NCBI GenBank assembly: GCA_900553885.1
Contig: USFD01000031.1
Span: 1 to 32,396 of the forward strand
Direction of reading: 5' to 3'
Length of the DNA stretch: 32,396 bases
Source: an uncultured Ruminococcus sp.
Lineage (GTDB): Bacteria; Bacillota; Clostridia; Lachnospirales; Lachnospiraceae
In this document: positions 16,285 to 24,542 of the stretch, one piece after another
Position numbering within the stretch: position 1 is the first letter of the stretch
Layout: each line of letters opens with the position of its first letter
The notes under the pieces: generated by a model
What the model was told of the DNA's origin: nothing
Databases searched by the model: none
What the model saw: only the letters and a program-made list of their open reading frames with translations
Program-made: the position numbers and the translations under genes

Positions 16285-17465
16285 CAAAAGGAAGATATGG
16301 CGTTCACGGCGGGCAGTATATACCGGAGACGCTGATGAATGCGGTAAATGAACTGGAGGAAGCGTATCTTTACTACCGGGAAGATGAAGCATTCAACCGG
16401 GAACTGAGTCAGCTTCTCAATGAGTATGCGGGAAGACCTTCCCGGCTGTATTATGCGGCCCGGATGACGGAAGATCTGGGCGGGGCCAGGATCTATCTGA
16501 AGCGGGAGGACTTAAATCACACCGGAGCACATAAGATCAACAATGTGCTGGGACAGATTCTTCTGGCAAAGAAGATGGGAAAGACCCGGGTGATCGCGGA
16601 AACCGGAGCCGGACAGCACGGCGTGGCTACAGCTACGGCGGCGGCTCTTATGGGAATGGAGTGCGAAGTGTTTATGGGAGAGGAGGATACCCGGCGTCAG
16701 GCGCTGAATGTATACCGGATGCGCCTTCTGGGGGCAAAAGTACACCCTGTCTCCACAGGAACAGCTACGCTGAAGGACGCGGTTTCGGAGACGATGCGGG
16801 AGTGGACAAGAAGAATCTCGGATACCCACTATGTGCTGGGCTCCTGTATGGGTCCTCATCCGTTTCCCATGATCGTCCGTGATTTTCAGGCTGTAATCTC
16901 AAAAGAGATAAAAGAACAGATTCTGGAAAAGGAGGGACGGCTTCCGGACGCGGTGCTGGCATGTGTAGGCGGAGGTTCCAATGCCATCGGTGCTTTTTAT
17001 CATTTTATCCAGGACGAAGGTGTGCGGCTGATCGGCTGTGAAGCGGCAGGCCGGGGGATTGACACGGCAGAGACGGCTGCTACCATTGCCACAGGGAAAC
17101 TGGGAATCTTCCACGGGATGAAGTCTTATTTCTGCCAGGATGAGTACGGACAGATCGCTCCGGTGTACTCGATCTCAGCAGGGCTGGATTATCCGGGCGT
17201 GGGGCCGGAACATGCGGATCTGTATGACAAAGGAAGGGCAGAGTATGTGGCGGTGACAGACGATCAGGCAGTGGACGCCTTTGAATATCTGGCCCGTACC
17301 GAGGGGATTATTCCTGCCATTGAAAGTGCACATGCTGTGGCATACGCCAGAGAGCTGGCGCCGAAAATGGGAAAAGACCAGATTATGGTGATTAATATTT
17401 CAGGCAGAGGAGACAAAGACTGTGCCGCGATTGCAAGATACAGAGGGGAGGATATTTATGAGTAG
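16281..17465 (+). CDS. trpB: Tryptophan synthase beta subunit
   Basis: 394 residues from the ATG at 16281, which overlaps the trpF stop (ATGA) and has AAGGAG 9 nt upstream. An in-frame upstream extension to 16176 would run deep into trpF and is rejected. The PLP lysine is K85 in HTGAHKINN, and the phosphate-binding loop GGGSNAIG is intact. Family blocks AETGAGQHG, GSCMGPHPFP and SAGLDYPGVGPEH are present, marking the TrpB1 type that pairs with TrpA. It condenses indole with serine. Overlap with trpA is 8 nt. Confidence 0.97.
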   Translation: MTKGRYGVHGGQYIPETLMNAVNELEEAYLYYREDEAFNRELSQLLNEYAGRPSRLYYAARMTEDLGGARIYLKREDLNHTGAHKINNVLGQILLAKKMGKTRVIAETGAGQHGVATATAAALMGMECEVFMGEEDTRRQALNVYRMRLLGAKVHPVSTGTATLKDAVSETMREWTRRISDTHYVLGSCMGPHPFPMIVRDFQAVISKEIKEQILEKEGRLPDAVLACVGGGSNAIGAFYHFIQDEGVRLIGCEAAGRGIDTAETAATIATGKLGIFHGMKSYFCQDEYGQIAPVYSISAGLDYPGVGPEHADLYDKGRAEYVAVTDDQAVDAFEYLARTEGIIPAIESAHAVAYARELAPKMGKDQIMVINISGRGDKDCAAIARYRGEDIYE

Positions 17466-18231
17466 AATACAGGAGGCGTTTCAGAAAGAAAAAGCATTCA
17501 TCCCGTTTATTACCTGTGGGGATCCGGATCTGGAGACGACAGAACAGCTGGTGTATGCAATGGAAAAAGCCGGCGCGTCCATTATTGAACTGGGCATTCC
17601 GTTTTCGGATCCTACGGCAGAGGGACCGGTGATCCAGGCGGCAAATATCCGGGCCCTTTCCGGCGGCGTGACAACAGACCGGATCTTTGAGATGGTGGAA
17701 CGGATCCGGAAAAATTCCCGGATTCCCCTTGTCTTTATGACATATGCAAATGTGGTGTTCTCCTATGGAACAGAACGGTTCACCAGGCGCGCGGCACAGG
17801 CGGGCCTGGACGGACTGATCCTTCCGGACGTCCCCTTTGAAGAAAAAGAAGAGTTTGACCTTCCCTGTAAAAAGGCCGGACTGGATCTGATTTCCCTGAT
17901 CGCGCCCACGTCCCATGACCGGATCCGCATGATTGCCCGGGAAGCCTCCGGGTTCGTCTACTGCGTATCCTCCCTGGGCGTAACCGGTACAAGAGAGAAA
18001 CTCTCTACGGATGTGGAAGAAATGGTACGGCTTGTAAAAGAAGAAAAAAAGATCCCCTGCGCAGTCGGTTTCGGTATATCCACGCCGGAACAGGCAGAAC
18101 AGATGAGCCACTTCTCAGACGGAGTAATCGTAGGAGGCGCTATTGTAAAACTCTGCGCAGAATATAAAAGAAAATGCGTGCCCTATGTGGCGGAATACAC
18201 AGAGAAAATGGCAGAGGCGGTAAGAAAATAG
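17458..18231 (+). CDS. trpA: Tryptophan synthase alpha subunit
   Basis: 257 residues from the ATG at 17458 (GAGGGGAGG upstream). A longer in-frame start at 17422 lies within trpB and is not used. The catalytic glutamate is E44 in IIELGIPFS. The second catalytic acid, Asp60 in Escherichia coli (LADGP), is glutamate here: TAEGP, E55. The flexible loop GVTGTREKL and the phosphate-binding GFGIS and GGAIVK segments are intact. The subunit splits indole-3-glycerol phosphate and channels indole to TrpB. The acidic replacement is conservative and probably active. It is the last gene of the operon, followed by a nested palindrome. Confidence 0.95.
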   Translation: MSRIQEAFQKEKAFIPFITCGDPDLETTEQLVYAMEKAGASIIELGIPFSDPTAEGPVIQAANIRALSGGVTTDRIFEMVERIRKNSRIPLVFMTYANVVFSYGTERFTRRAAQAGLDGLILPDVPFEEKEEFDLPCKKAGLDLISLIAPTSHDRIRMIAREASGFVYCVSSLGVTGTREKLSTDVEEMVRLVKEEKKIPCAVGFGISTPEQAEQMSHFSDGVIVGGAIVKLCAEYKRKCVPYVAEYTEKMAEAVRK

Positions 18232-18254
18232 AAATAGTCTGGCGATAAAGTATC

Positions 18255-18340
18255 AGAAAATTCATACAGCTCGTGAAAAAGGGGACGTAGCCTTTTCCAA
18301 AGGGGTCTGTCCCCTTTCCCTCAAGTTGTATGAATTTTCT
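18255..18340. repeat. Nested palindrome after trpA, possible REP/MITE-like element and terminator
   Basis: The outer arms of 17 nt (18255-18271 and 18324-18340, one G-U) enclose a second pair AAAGGGGAC/GTCCCCTTT (18278-18286, 18309-18317) and a small core CCTTT/AAAGG. The right outer arm is T-rich and runs into TTTTGC, so the RNA could end the trp transcript. The two-tier architecture is more elaborate than a plain terminator. Confidence 0.7.
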
Positions 18341-18359
18341 TTTGCTGAGAGGGATATTG

Positions 18360-18368
18360 TGCTATAAT
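18360..18368 (+). promoter_or_regulatory. Extended -10 promoter for the dgkA-type gene
   Basis: TGCTATAAT, a perfect extended -10, with a weak TTTGCT about 16 bp upstream. It starts transcription about 55 nt before the kinase gene, downstream of the trp palindrome. Confidence 0.65.
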
Positions 18369-18431
18369 AGTCCCCGGGGATATGGTAGGGAGCCGCATCC
18401 CGTGAAAATTAATTTACAGGAGTAAATGATT

Positions 18432-18815
18432 ATGAAGAAGGAAAGGAAAAATCCGCTGAGAAAGAGCTTTGGATATGCTTTTGAAGGTATTCTTACCGGA
18501 ATCCTGCAGGAACGGAATATGAAAATTCACTGTGTGGCGATTATTCTGGTAACTGCGGCGGGTACGCTTTTTCAGATTTCGCCCGTGGAATGGTGCCTCT
18601 GCCTCCTGCTTTTTGCTCTGGTGGCCGGCCTGGAACTGGTGAATACAGCGGTGGAGGCTGTTGTTGATCTGGTGACGGAAGAAAAGAAGCCGCTTGCAAA
18701 AAAAGCGAAAGATACAGCGGCGGGAGCTGTGTTGTTTGCGGCAGTTATATCCGTGTTTATTGGGTGTATCATTTTCCTTCCTTATGTATTTGAACTGGCA
18801 GAAAGGATATTCTGA
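18432..18815 (+). CDS. dgkA: Undecaprenol/diacylglycerol kinase, DgkA family
   Basis: 127 residues from the second ATG (18432). The first ATG at 18426 is only 3 nt after AGGAG, while 18432 has 9 nt. This is a small integral membrane protein with three hydrophobic segments (about 33-50, 53-73, 95-120). The family signature LVNTAVEAVVDLV, with the conserved Glu and Asn, and AKDTAAGAV follow the usual order. In Gram-positive bacteria this family mainly phosphorylates undecaprenol to recycle the cell-wall lipid carrier. An SseB-domain gene follows 43 nt later, probably in the same transcript. Confidence 0.92.
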   Translation: MKKERKNPLRKSFGYAFEGILTGILQERNMKIHCVAIILVTAAGTLFQISPVEWCLCLLLFALVAGLELVNTAVEAVVDLVTEEKKPLAKKAKDTAAGAVLFAAVISVFIGCIIFLPYVFELAERIF

Positions 18816-18858
18816 CCATCAGAAAAGAAATGTTTAAGCAGAAAGGGACAGAACGAAT

Positions 18859-19620
18859 ATGAAAGAAAACCAGACAAAAGTTACAAAACAGGAGACACTG
18901 GCTGCGCTCCGTCATCCGGGGGAGCTGTATGTTATTATGTCTGCTGCCACAAAAATGCCTTTTGTTTTCTGTGACGAAGAGACCTACGATGATGAGGTGT
19001 TTCTGTACTACAGACTGGATGACGCGAAGAACAAGGTTAAAGAGCTGGATGACAGAAAATATAAGACAGGAGTGGGTAAGCTGAGCGAAAATGTTCTTCT
19101 GGGATTTTACACCAGCCTGTATACAATGGGGGTAAACTGTCTGGCGGTGAATGCAGGCACAGATACGGCGATCAATATTCAGCTGCCGGATCTTGTTGTC
19201 AGAAAGAATCAGACGGAAGACGGGAAAAAGCTTCTGGAAAACCCGGAGCTTCATCTGACTGCGCTTTATTTTATGCAGGAGCTGAGAAAAATGTCGTCTC
19301 CTGAGATGACGGATGAGCTGAAAGAAATGCAGGAAGAACTTCTGGCTCATTATCAGAAAGGAACATATATCCTTGCGATGGAAGAGAACGGGCAGCTCCC
19401 GGTGCTCAAGCTGAAAGACGGAAGTATGTTCCTGCCTATTTTTACAGACATACTGGAACTCAATAAATTTGCAAAAGGGAAAAAGATGAAAGTGACCGCG
19501 GTGCCGGCGGAGAAAATTCCTCAGGTTCTTTTCCCTGAGGCGAAAGGTGTGGTTATCAATCCCACAGGAGCAAATGTTCAGCTCAGAATAGCCAGGGGAA
19601 AGAAACCGGCAGAACAATAA
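18859..19620 (+). CDS. SseB-domain protein of unknown role
   Basis: 253 residues, cytosolic (no signal peptide or membrane segment). The C-terminal about 90 residues, with LPVLKLKDGSMFLPIFTDILELNKF and GVVINPTGANVQL, match the SseB N-terminal-domain family. The first half may be a divergent second copy: GELYVIM, FVFCDEETYDDEVFLYY and VNCLAVNAGTD follow a similar strand order. SseB homologues occur in many Firmicutes without a settled function; the name comes from an unrelated Escherichia coli phenotype. A GGGACAGAACGAAT leader with AAAGG precedes the ATG. The possible acetyltransferase gene follows after 28 nt. Confidence 0.8.
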   Translation: MKENQTKVTKQETLAALRHPGELYVIMSAATKMPFVFCDEETYDDEVFLYYRLDDAKNKVKELDDRKYKTGVGKLSENVLLGFYTSLYTMGVNCLAVNAGTDTAINIQLPDLVVRKNQTEDGKKLLENPELHLTALYFMQELRKMSSPEMTDELKEMQEELLAHYQKGTYILAMEENGQLPVLKLKDGSMFLPIFTDILELNKFAKGKKMKVTAVPAEKIPQVLFPEAKGVVINPTGANVQLRIARGKKPAEQ

Positions 19621-19648
19621 CGGCCGCAGACAGGGAGGAGGCGCAGAA

Positions 19649-20077
19649 ATGTCAATCCCATTATACATAAGAAAAGATTATTTCCGGGCAGTAACTTTAT
19701 CGGATAAAAGCGCTCATATTCTCCAGTTTATATACAGCGGGGAAAATGTAGATGTATTTGAACAGGATACTCCGGTATTTCATCTGCAGTATGTTCTGGA
19801 GAGCAAGACAAAGGCTGAAATCGTGGAATTCTATGTTACGGATTTCTCTCTCCGGGGGAAAGGATACGGAAGCGTATGCCTCAATGAGATTACCGATCAG
19901 CTTGGAAAGAAAAATGTCACATTCATCAAAGCACCGGTAGGATACAGACTTGCCCCTCTGGGCTATGAAGGACCGGAACAGTATCAAAGACTAATGGCCG
20001 GCTTCTACGAAAAAACCGGATTCTCCATCAGCGGTGACGGAGACGTGGCGATGAAAATACTGGATCAGTACGAATAA
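19649..20077 (+). CDS. Possible GNAT-family N-acetyltransferase
   Basis: 142 residues. RGKGYG (69-74), after a strand FYVTDFSLR, fits the acetyl-CoA pyrophosphate-binding loop (Q/R-x-x-G-x-G/A), and FYEKTGFSISGDG near the end resembles the usual GNAT motif B (FYxxxGF). The first 50 residues are less typical. The substrate is unknown. GGGAGGAGG precedes the ATG. It is probably the last gene of the run that begins with the kinase at 18432, because a new promoter follows at 20131. Confidence 0.7.
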   Translation: MSIPLYIRKDYFRAVTLSDKSAHILQFIYSGENVDVFEQDTPVFHLQYVLESKTKAEIVEFYVTDFSLRGKGYGSVCLNEITDQLGKKNVTFIKAPVGYRLAPLGYEGPEQYQRLMAGFYEKTGFSISGDGDVAMKILDQYE

Positions 20078-20130
20078 AATCTGTAAAAACTGCACAGTTT
20101 TCAATCCTGAAATTAGTTCAAAATTCTGGG

Positions 20131-20160
20131 TTGACGGCTGTGCAGTTCTTTGTATATACT
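20131..20160 (+). promoter_or_regulatory. Promoter of the glucose PTS transcript
   Basis: TTGACG, 18 bp, TATACT. It lies about 26 bp upstream of the RAT hairpin, so the first transcribed element is the antiterminator target. Confidence 0.75.
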
Positions 20161-20185
20161 AAGGCTAGAAACAGCGAATACATCA

Positions 20186-20220
20186 GATAGTGTGTTACTG
20201 TAAGGCAGGCATAAACTATC
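20186..20220 (+). promoter_or_regulatory. Ribonucleic antiterminator (RAT) for a BglG/GlcT-family protein
   Basis: The closing arms GATAGT and ACTATC enclose GTGTTACTG and GCAGGCAT, matching the RAT consensus bound by SacY/LicT/GlcT-type CAT domains. Its 3' half overlaps the left arm of the terminator at 20209, so the two structures exclude each other. Confidence 0.9.
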
Positions 20221-20265
20221 CTTCATTCCAACAGGAACCAAAGGATCAGTTTATGCTATTTTTTT
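20209..20265 (+). terminator. Conditional terminator before ptsG
   Basis: GCATAAACTATCCTT (20209-20223) pairs with AAGGATCAGTTTATGC (20241-20256) with a single bulged C, followed by TA and a run of eight T. It forms when the antiterminator protein is not bound to the RAT. Confidence 0.93.
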
Positions 20266-20283
20266 GCGCGAAAGCACCAAGCC

Positions 20284-20396
20284 GTGCACCTTCCTGGGAA
20301 TGACTGCGGAAAGTGCACTTTCCAGCAGGCATTATCAGGAAGGTATAGGGCGAAAGCCCGCGACCGAGATGGAGCAAAGCGGAATCGAGGTGCGCA
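20284..20396 (+). other. Strongly structured, unassigned leader region between terminator and ptsG
   Basis: A 55-nt imperfect hairpin spans 20289-20343: CCTTCCTG/CAGGAAGG, AATG/CATT, CTGC/GCAG and a 16-bp self-complementary core GGAAAGTGCACTTTCC. It is followed by GGGC-GAAA-GCCC at 20348-20359, a GNRA-capped hairpin. GTGCACCTT (20284-20292) could alternatively pair with GAGGTGCGC (20387-20395). No RNA family was recognised. It could be a leader domain, a processed RNA or an inserted palindromic repeat. Confidence 0.5.
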
Positions 20397-20448
20397 GCCG
20401 CTGATGTATTCGAAGAAAAATCTCTGGAATAAGAAGGAGGAAAAAAGA

Positions 20449-22644
20449 ATGAAAGATAAGATTTTCGGAGTACTTCAGAGAGTCGGCCGGAGCTTCATGC
20501 TTCCCATTGCAATTCTTCCCGTAGCGGGTCTTCTGCTGGGAATCGGAAGTTCCTTTACCAACGCGGCCATGATCGACGCATACGGACTGCAGAACATCCT
20601 GGGAGAAGGAACGGTCCTGAATGGGCTTCTTACGATTATGAGCAAAGCGGGAAGTGTGATTTTTGACAATCTTCCTCTGATTTTTGCGGTAGGTGTTGCA
20701 ATCGGAATGGCGAAAAAGGAAAAGGAGGTTGCGGCTCTGGCGGCAATGATTTCCTTTTTTGTCATGCACGTCTGCATCAACGCCATGCTGGTGCTCAACG
20801 GAGACATTCTGCCGGACGGCACACTGGCAAAACATGTGCTGGACGGTACAGTTTCCACAGTCTGCGGCATCCAGTCGCTACAGATGGGAGTGTTCGGCGG
20901 TATTATCGTAGGCCTGGGGGTTGCAGCGCTGCACAACAGATTCTATAAAATCCAGCTGCCCAGCACACTGTCCTTTTTCGGCGGTTCAAGATTTGTGCCC
21001 ATTATTTCTACCGTTGTATATGTGGGCGTGGGAATCCTGATGTATTTTGTATGGCCGGTTGTTCAGGAAGGCATCTATGCTCTGGGCGGCGTGGTTCTTG
21101 CCTCCGGATATGCAGGAACATGGATCTACGGAATTATTGAAAGAGCGCTGATCCCGTTCGGACTTCATCATGTGTTTTACATGCCGTTCTGGCAGACCGG
21201 AGTAGGCGGGGAAATGCTTGTGGACGGCAGCCTGATTCAGGGCGCCCAGAATATATTTTTTGCACAGCTGGCTTCTCCGAATACAACAGAGTTTTCAGTT
21301 GAGGCTACAAGATTTATGGCAGGTAAGTTCCCCTTCATGATTTTCGGCCTTCCGGGTGCGGCGCTTGCCATGTACAAATGTGCCAGGCCGGAAAAGAAAA
21401 AGATCGTAGGCGGTCTGCTTCTTTCGGCGGCGCTTACCTCTATGCTGACAGGGATTACCGAGCCTCTGGAGTTTACCTTCCTGTTTGTGGCTCCGCTCAT
21501 GTATGCGGTTCACTGTGTCCTTGCAGGCCTTTCCTACATGCTGATGCATATTTTAAATGTAGGTGTGGGAATGACATTCTCCGGAGGAATTATCGACCTG
21601 ACACTTTTTGGTATTCTGCAGGGCAATGAGAAGACTCACTGGATCTGGATTGTAGTGGTCGGAGTTGTGTATTTCGCTCTTTACTATTTTGTATTCCGCT
21701 TTATGATCACAAAAATGAATCTGAAGACTCCGGGACGGGAGGACGACAGTGAGGAGACAAAACTGTTTACAAAAGCAGATTACCAGGCAAAACAGGGGGC
21801 GGATGCATCCGCCAAAAGCGCCGGCGCGGAAGAAGGAGATGAAAAAAGTATTCTGATTACACGCGGACTTGGAGGTAAGAAAAATATTTCAGATGTAGAC
21901 TGCTGTGCCACCCGGCTGCGCTGTACGGTGCACAAACCGGAGCTGGTAAATGAAACCCTGCTTAAGGCTACTTCTCCATCCGGAATTATCCGGAAAGGCC
22001 AGGGAATTCAGATTATATATGGTCCTGTCGTGGCAGTAATCAAATCCCATCTGGAAGATTACCTTGAGAAAGCTCCGGATGAAGAATATATCCCGGCGGA
22101 GCAGGAAAAAGAAAGTATGACAGACACAGGAAATGAGGAAAACTCCGGGGCGGAAAATTCATCCGGAGCGGCTTCCGGAACGGTGAAAAAGCTACTCTGC
22201 TCTCCGTTTACCGGTGAGGCAGCTCCTATTACAGAAGCCTCCGATGAGGCATTTGCCGGAAAGATGATGGGCGACGGATATATTGTAAGGCCGGAAGAGG
22301 GCATGGCATATGCACCGGAGGATGCAGAAGTTTCCTTCGTATTCCCCTCAAAACATGCGGTTGGACTGAAAAGCGGCGATGGTACAGAATATCTTCTGCA
22401 TATCGGTGTGGATACGGTCAATCTGAACGGGGAAGGATTTGAAACATTTGTAAAAGACGGGGATCGTGTAAAAAAGGGTGACAAACTGATCGGATTTGAT
22501 ATAAAATATATAAAAGAGCATGCAAAATCGGATGAGTGCATCATTGTATTTACAAGCCTTCAGGAGGGCGAGAAGGTCCGTCTCACAAAGCCGGGCAAGG
22601 TTGCCAGGCTGGATGAAACAGCGGAGATTGTATCCTTGAATTAA
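20449..22644 (+). CDS. ptsG: Glucose-type PTS permease, EIICBA
   Basis: 731 residues from the ATG at 20449, which has AAGGAGG upstream. The frame stays open back to 20284, but that stretch is the structured leader. The domain order is IIC-IIB-IIA. IIC is about 1-420 with about ten membrane segments and the GITEPLEF motif. IIB follows, with the phosphocysteine in CCATRLR (C486, next to C485). IIA has H636 (SKHAVGL) and the phosphorylated H651 (LHIGVDTV). It imports and phosphorylates a hexose, glucose by family and by GlcT-like control; N-acetylglucosamine is the main alternative. Acid-rich linkers separate IIC, IIB and IIA. Phosphate would come from an HPr such as the one at 8340 or another elsewhere. 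Confidence 0.92.
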   Translation: MKDKIFGVLQRVGRSFMLPIAILPVAGLLLGIGSSFTNAAMIDAYGLQNILGEGTVLNGLLTIMSKAGSVIFDNLPLIFAVGVAIGMAKKEKEVAALAAMISFFVMHVCINAMLVLNGDILPDGTLAKHVLDGTVSTVCGIQSLQMGVFGGIIVGLGVAALHNRFYKIQLPSTLSFFGGSRFVPIISTVVYVGVGILMYFVWPVVQEGIYALGGVVLASGYAGTWIYGIIERALIPFGLHHVFYMPFWQTGVGGEMLVDGSLIQGAQNIFFAQLASPNTTEFSVEATRFMAGKFPFMIFGLPGAALAMYKCARPEKKKIVGGLLLSAALTSMLTGITEPLEFTFLFVAPLMYAVHCVLAGLSYMLMHILNVGVGMTFSGGIIDLTLFGILQGNEKTHWIWIVVVGVVYFALYYFVFRFMITKMNLKTPGREDDSEETKLFTKADYQAKQGADASAKSAGAEEGDEKSILITRGLGGKKNISDVDCCATRLRCTVHKPELVNETLLKATSPSGIIRKGQGIQIIYGPVVAVIKSHLEDYLEKAPDEEYIPAEQEKESMTDTGNEENSGAENSSGAASGTVKKLLCSPFTGEAAPITEASDEAFAGKMMGDGYIVRPEEGMAYAPEDAEVSFVFPSKHAVGLKSGDGTEYLLHIGVDTVNLNGEGFETFVKDGDRVKKGDKLIGFDIKYIKEHAKSDECIIVFTSLQEGEKVRLTKPGKVARLDETAEIVSLN

Positions 22645-22730
22645 CCGAAGCGGCAAAGAAAGATATCCGGTTATAAGCAGGCAGCAAAGCGGAGTGTCAA
22701 TATCCGTCAGGCCAGAAGGGACATTCAGAT

Positions 22731-23564
22731 ATGTATCGAATTATAAAGGTGCTGAATAATAATGGGATTCTTGTTTATCATAATGAGACCGGGCGGGAGA
22801 TGATTCTTCTGGGAAACGGGATCGGTTTCGGGAAGCGCCCCACACAGCAGATCGGACCGATACAGGGAGCCAGAGTATATTCTCTTGTCAGCAGACAGAA
22901 GCAGCAGTCTGTGCTTAAGGTTGTCAATGGTATCCGCCCGGAATTTATTGAGGCTGCAGGAAGGATTATTGATGAAGCGGAGAAAGTTTTTCCGAAGATG
23001 AACCGGGATATTCTGCTCCCCATGGCGGACCATATTGCTCTTGCGGCAAAGCGGGCAGAAGAAAACCGGCAGATGCCAAATCCTTTTACACCGGATATCC
23101 GTGTCCTGTTTGCGAAAGAATTTTCCGTAGCGCAGAAAGGACGGGAAATTATCCGGGAGATCACAGGCAATGAAATCACGGATGACGAGGTGGGATTTAT
23201 CACCCTGCATATCCACGCCGGACTTTCAGATGAGCAGGTGTCGGTGACTCTGAACACGACCCGGATTATCAATGAAGGAATTTCGATGATTGAGAAGGCT
23301 TTCGGCCAGCGGTTTGATACCGATTCCCTTGCCTATACCCGGCTGATGAGCCATCTGTATTATATGGTGGCAAGAACCAGAAACGGCGAGTCAACCAACG
23401 CAGATTTTAATGAATTTATATTCGGCAGCTATCCCAGAACAGGACAGGTGGCACAGGAAGTGTGCAGCTATATGGGCCGGGAACTGAAGAAAACTGTGGC
23501 AAAGGAAGAAATCGGATTTCTGGCCATCCATATCCAGCGGGTGATATCGCCGGAGACCGTATAG
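22731..23564 (+). CDS. BglG/GlcT-family transcriptional antiterminator
   Basis: 277 residues. The N-terminal CAT RNA-binding domain (about 1-55) starts MYRIIKVLNNNGILV and has GREMILLGNGIGFGKR. PRD1 (about 65-170) carries the conserved histidines H101 and H160, and PRD2 (about 175-277) carries H208 and H267, the usual PTS phosphorylation sites. It should bind the RAT at 20186 and permit transcription of the permease gene just upstream. Phosphorylation by the EII and by HPr would switch it off or on. Position after the permease, not before it as in Bacillus glcT, allows positive feedback. Which sugar it answers to is inferred from the permease. A terminator follows at 23630. Confidence 0.93.
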   Translation: MYRIIKVLNNNGILVYHNETGREMILLGNGIGFGKRPTQQIGPIQGARVYSLVSRQKQQSVLKVVNGIRPEFIEAAGRIIDEAEKVFPKMNRDILLPMADHIALAAKRAEENRQMPNPFTPDIRVLFAKEFSVAQKGREIIREITGNEITDDEVGFITLHIHAGLSDEQVSVTLNTTRIINEGISMIEKAFGQRFDTDSLAYTRLMSHLYYMVARTRNGESTNADFNEFIFGSYPRTGQVAQEVCSYMGRELKKTVAKEEIGFLAIHIQRVISPETV

Positions 23565-23629
23565 AAGAAAAACGGCAGAGGATATGGAAAAAATATTTGT
23601 GAAAATCAGAAAACAGAACAGAACATAAG

Positions 23630-23674
23630 AAAAGGCGGGTGTCCGGGATCGTTTTCCCGGAGGCCCGCCTTTTT
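23630..23674 (+). terminator. Terminator after the antiterminator gene
   Basis: AAAGGCGGG pairs with CCCGCCTTT, with an inner TCCGGGA/TCCCGGA stem, ending in a T5 run. Confidence 0.92.
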
Positions 23675-23720
23675 GAGACAGAGCCGGCGAGGCATCTGCC
23701 AGCTAAAATCTGTTTTCTGA

Positions 23721-23749
23721 TTGATATATCCGGGCGAAGTTGCTATGAT
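23721..23749 (+). promoter_or_regulatory. Promoter of the two-component/ABC module
   Basis: TTGATA, 17 bp, TATGAT with a TGC extension. The predicted start is about 58 nt before the response-regulator ATG. Confidence 0.8.
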
Positions 23750-23813
23750 TTACAGTATGGACATGAGAATGCCGCTGACATCTGAAAATGAATGGCTGAT
23801 AAAGGAGGATGGC

Positions 23814-24542
23814 ATGTACAAAATACTGATTGTTGAGGACGATCTGCTTATGGCTCAGGCCATACAGCAGGAGATGAAAATGTGGGGGCATGAAGCGGAG
23901 TATGTAAAAGATTTCCGCAACGTGCTTCAGGAATTTGCCGGATACGATCCCCATCTGGTACTTATGGATATTACACTTCCGTTTTTCAACGGATATCACT
24001 GGTGCAGTGAGATCCGGAAAATTTCGGATGTGCCGATTATATTTATCTCTTCCGCTGCCGATAATATGAATATTATTATGGCGGTCAATATGGGCGGGGA
24101 CGATTTTGTTGCAAAACCCTTTGATTTAAGCGTGCTGACGGCCAAAGTGCAGGCCGTGCTGCGGCGCACCTATGATCTGGCGGGAAAAGTTCCGGTGCTG
24201 GAACACAGGGGGGCGATTCTGAATCTGTACGATACATCTCTGACTTACGAGGGACAGAAAATCAGCCTGACCAAAAATGAATTCCGGATTCTTCAGACTC
24301 TGATGGAAAACAAGGGCCGGCTCGTGAGCAGGGATACTCTGATGACAAAACTGTGGGAGACGGATAACTATATCGAAGAAAATACACTGACGGTTAATAT
24401 CGCCAGACTGCGGCGCAAACTGGAAAAAGCCGGCCTGAAGGATTTTATAACAACCAAGGTGGGCGAGGGATACCTGCTGGAAAATGTTCCTTCAGCAGGA
24501 GAAACAGAATCTCCCGCCCGGGGAAAAGGAGGAGAGGAATGA
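23814..24542 (+). CDS. OmpR-family response regulator, BceR-like
   Basis: 242 residues from the ATG at 23814, with AAAGGAGG 5 nt upstream. The frame extends to 23721 but that part overlaps the promoter. The receiver domain has the acidic pair D9-D10, the phospho-acceptor D52 (LMDITLP) and K101 (AKPF). The C-terminal winged helix (about 135-228) has SLTKNEFRILQTL and ENTLTVNIARLRRKLE. The GKGGEE tail ends in an ATGA overlap with the kinase gene. Gene order and kinase type place it with BceR/BraR systems that respond to cell-wall-active peptides. The likely target is the promoter at 25602. Confidence 0.93.
   Translation: MYKILIVEDDLLMAQAIQQEMKMWGHEAEYVKDFRNVLQEFAGYDPHLVLMDITLPFFNGYHWCSEIRKISDVPIIFISSAADNMNIIMAVNMGGDDFVAKPFDLSVLTAKVQAVLRRTYDLAGKVPVLEHRGAILNLYDTSLTYEGQKISLTKNEFRILQTLMENKGRLVSRDTLMTKLWETDNYIEENTLTVNIARLRRKLEKAGLKDFITTKVGEGYLLENVPSAGETESPARGKGGEE

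Noticed and set aside
20284..20448. In-frame 55-residue extension of the PTS permease
   Set aside because: The ATG at 20449 has an excellent ribosome site, the extension is basic with no family match, and the bases form strong RNA structure instead.
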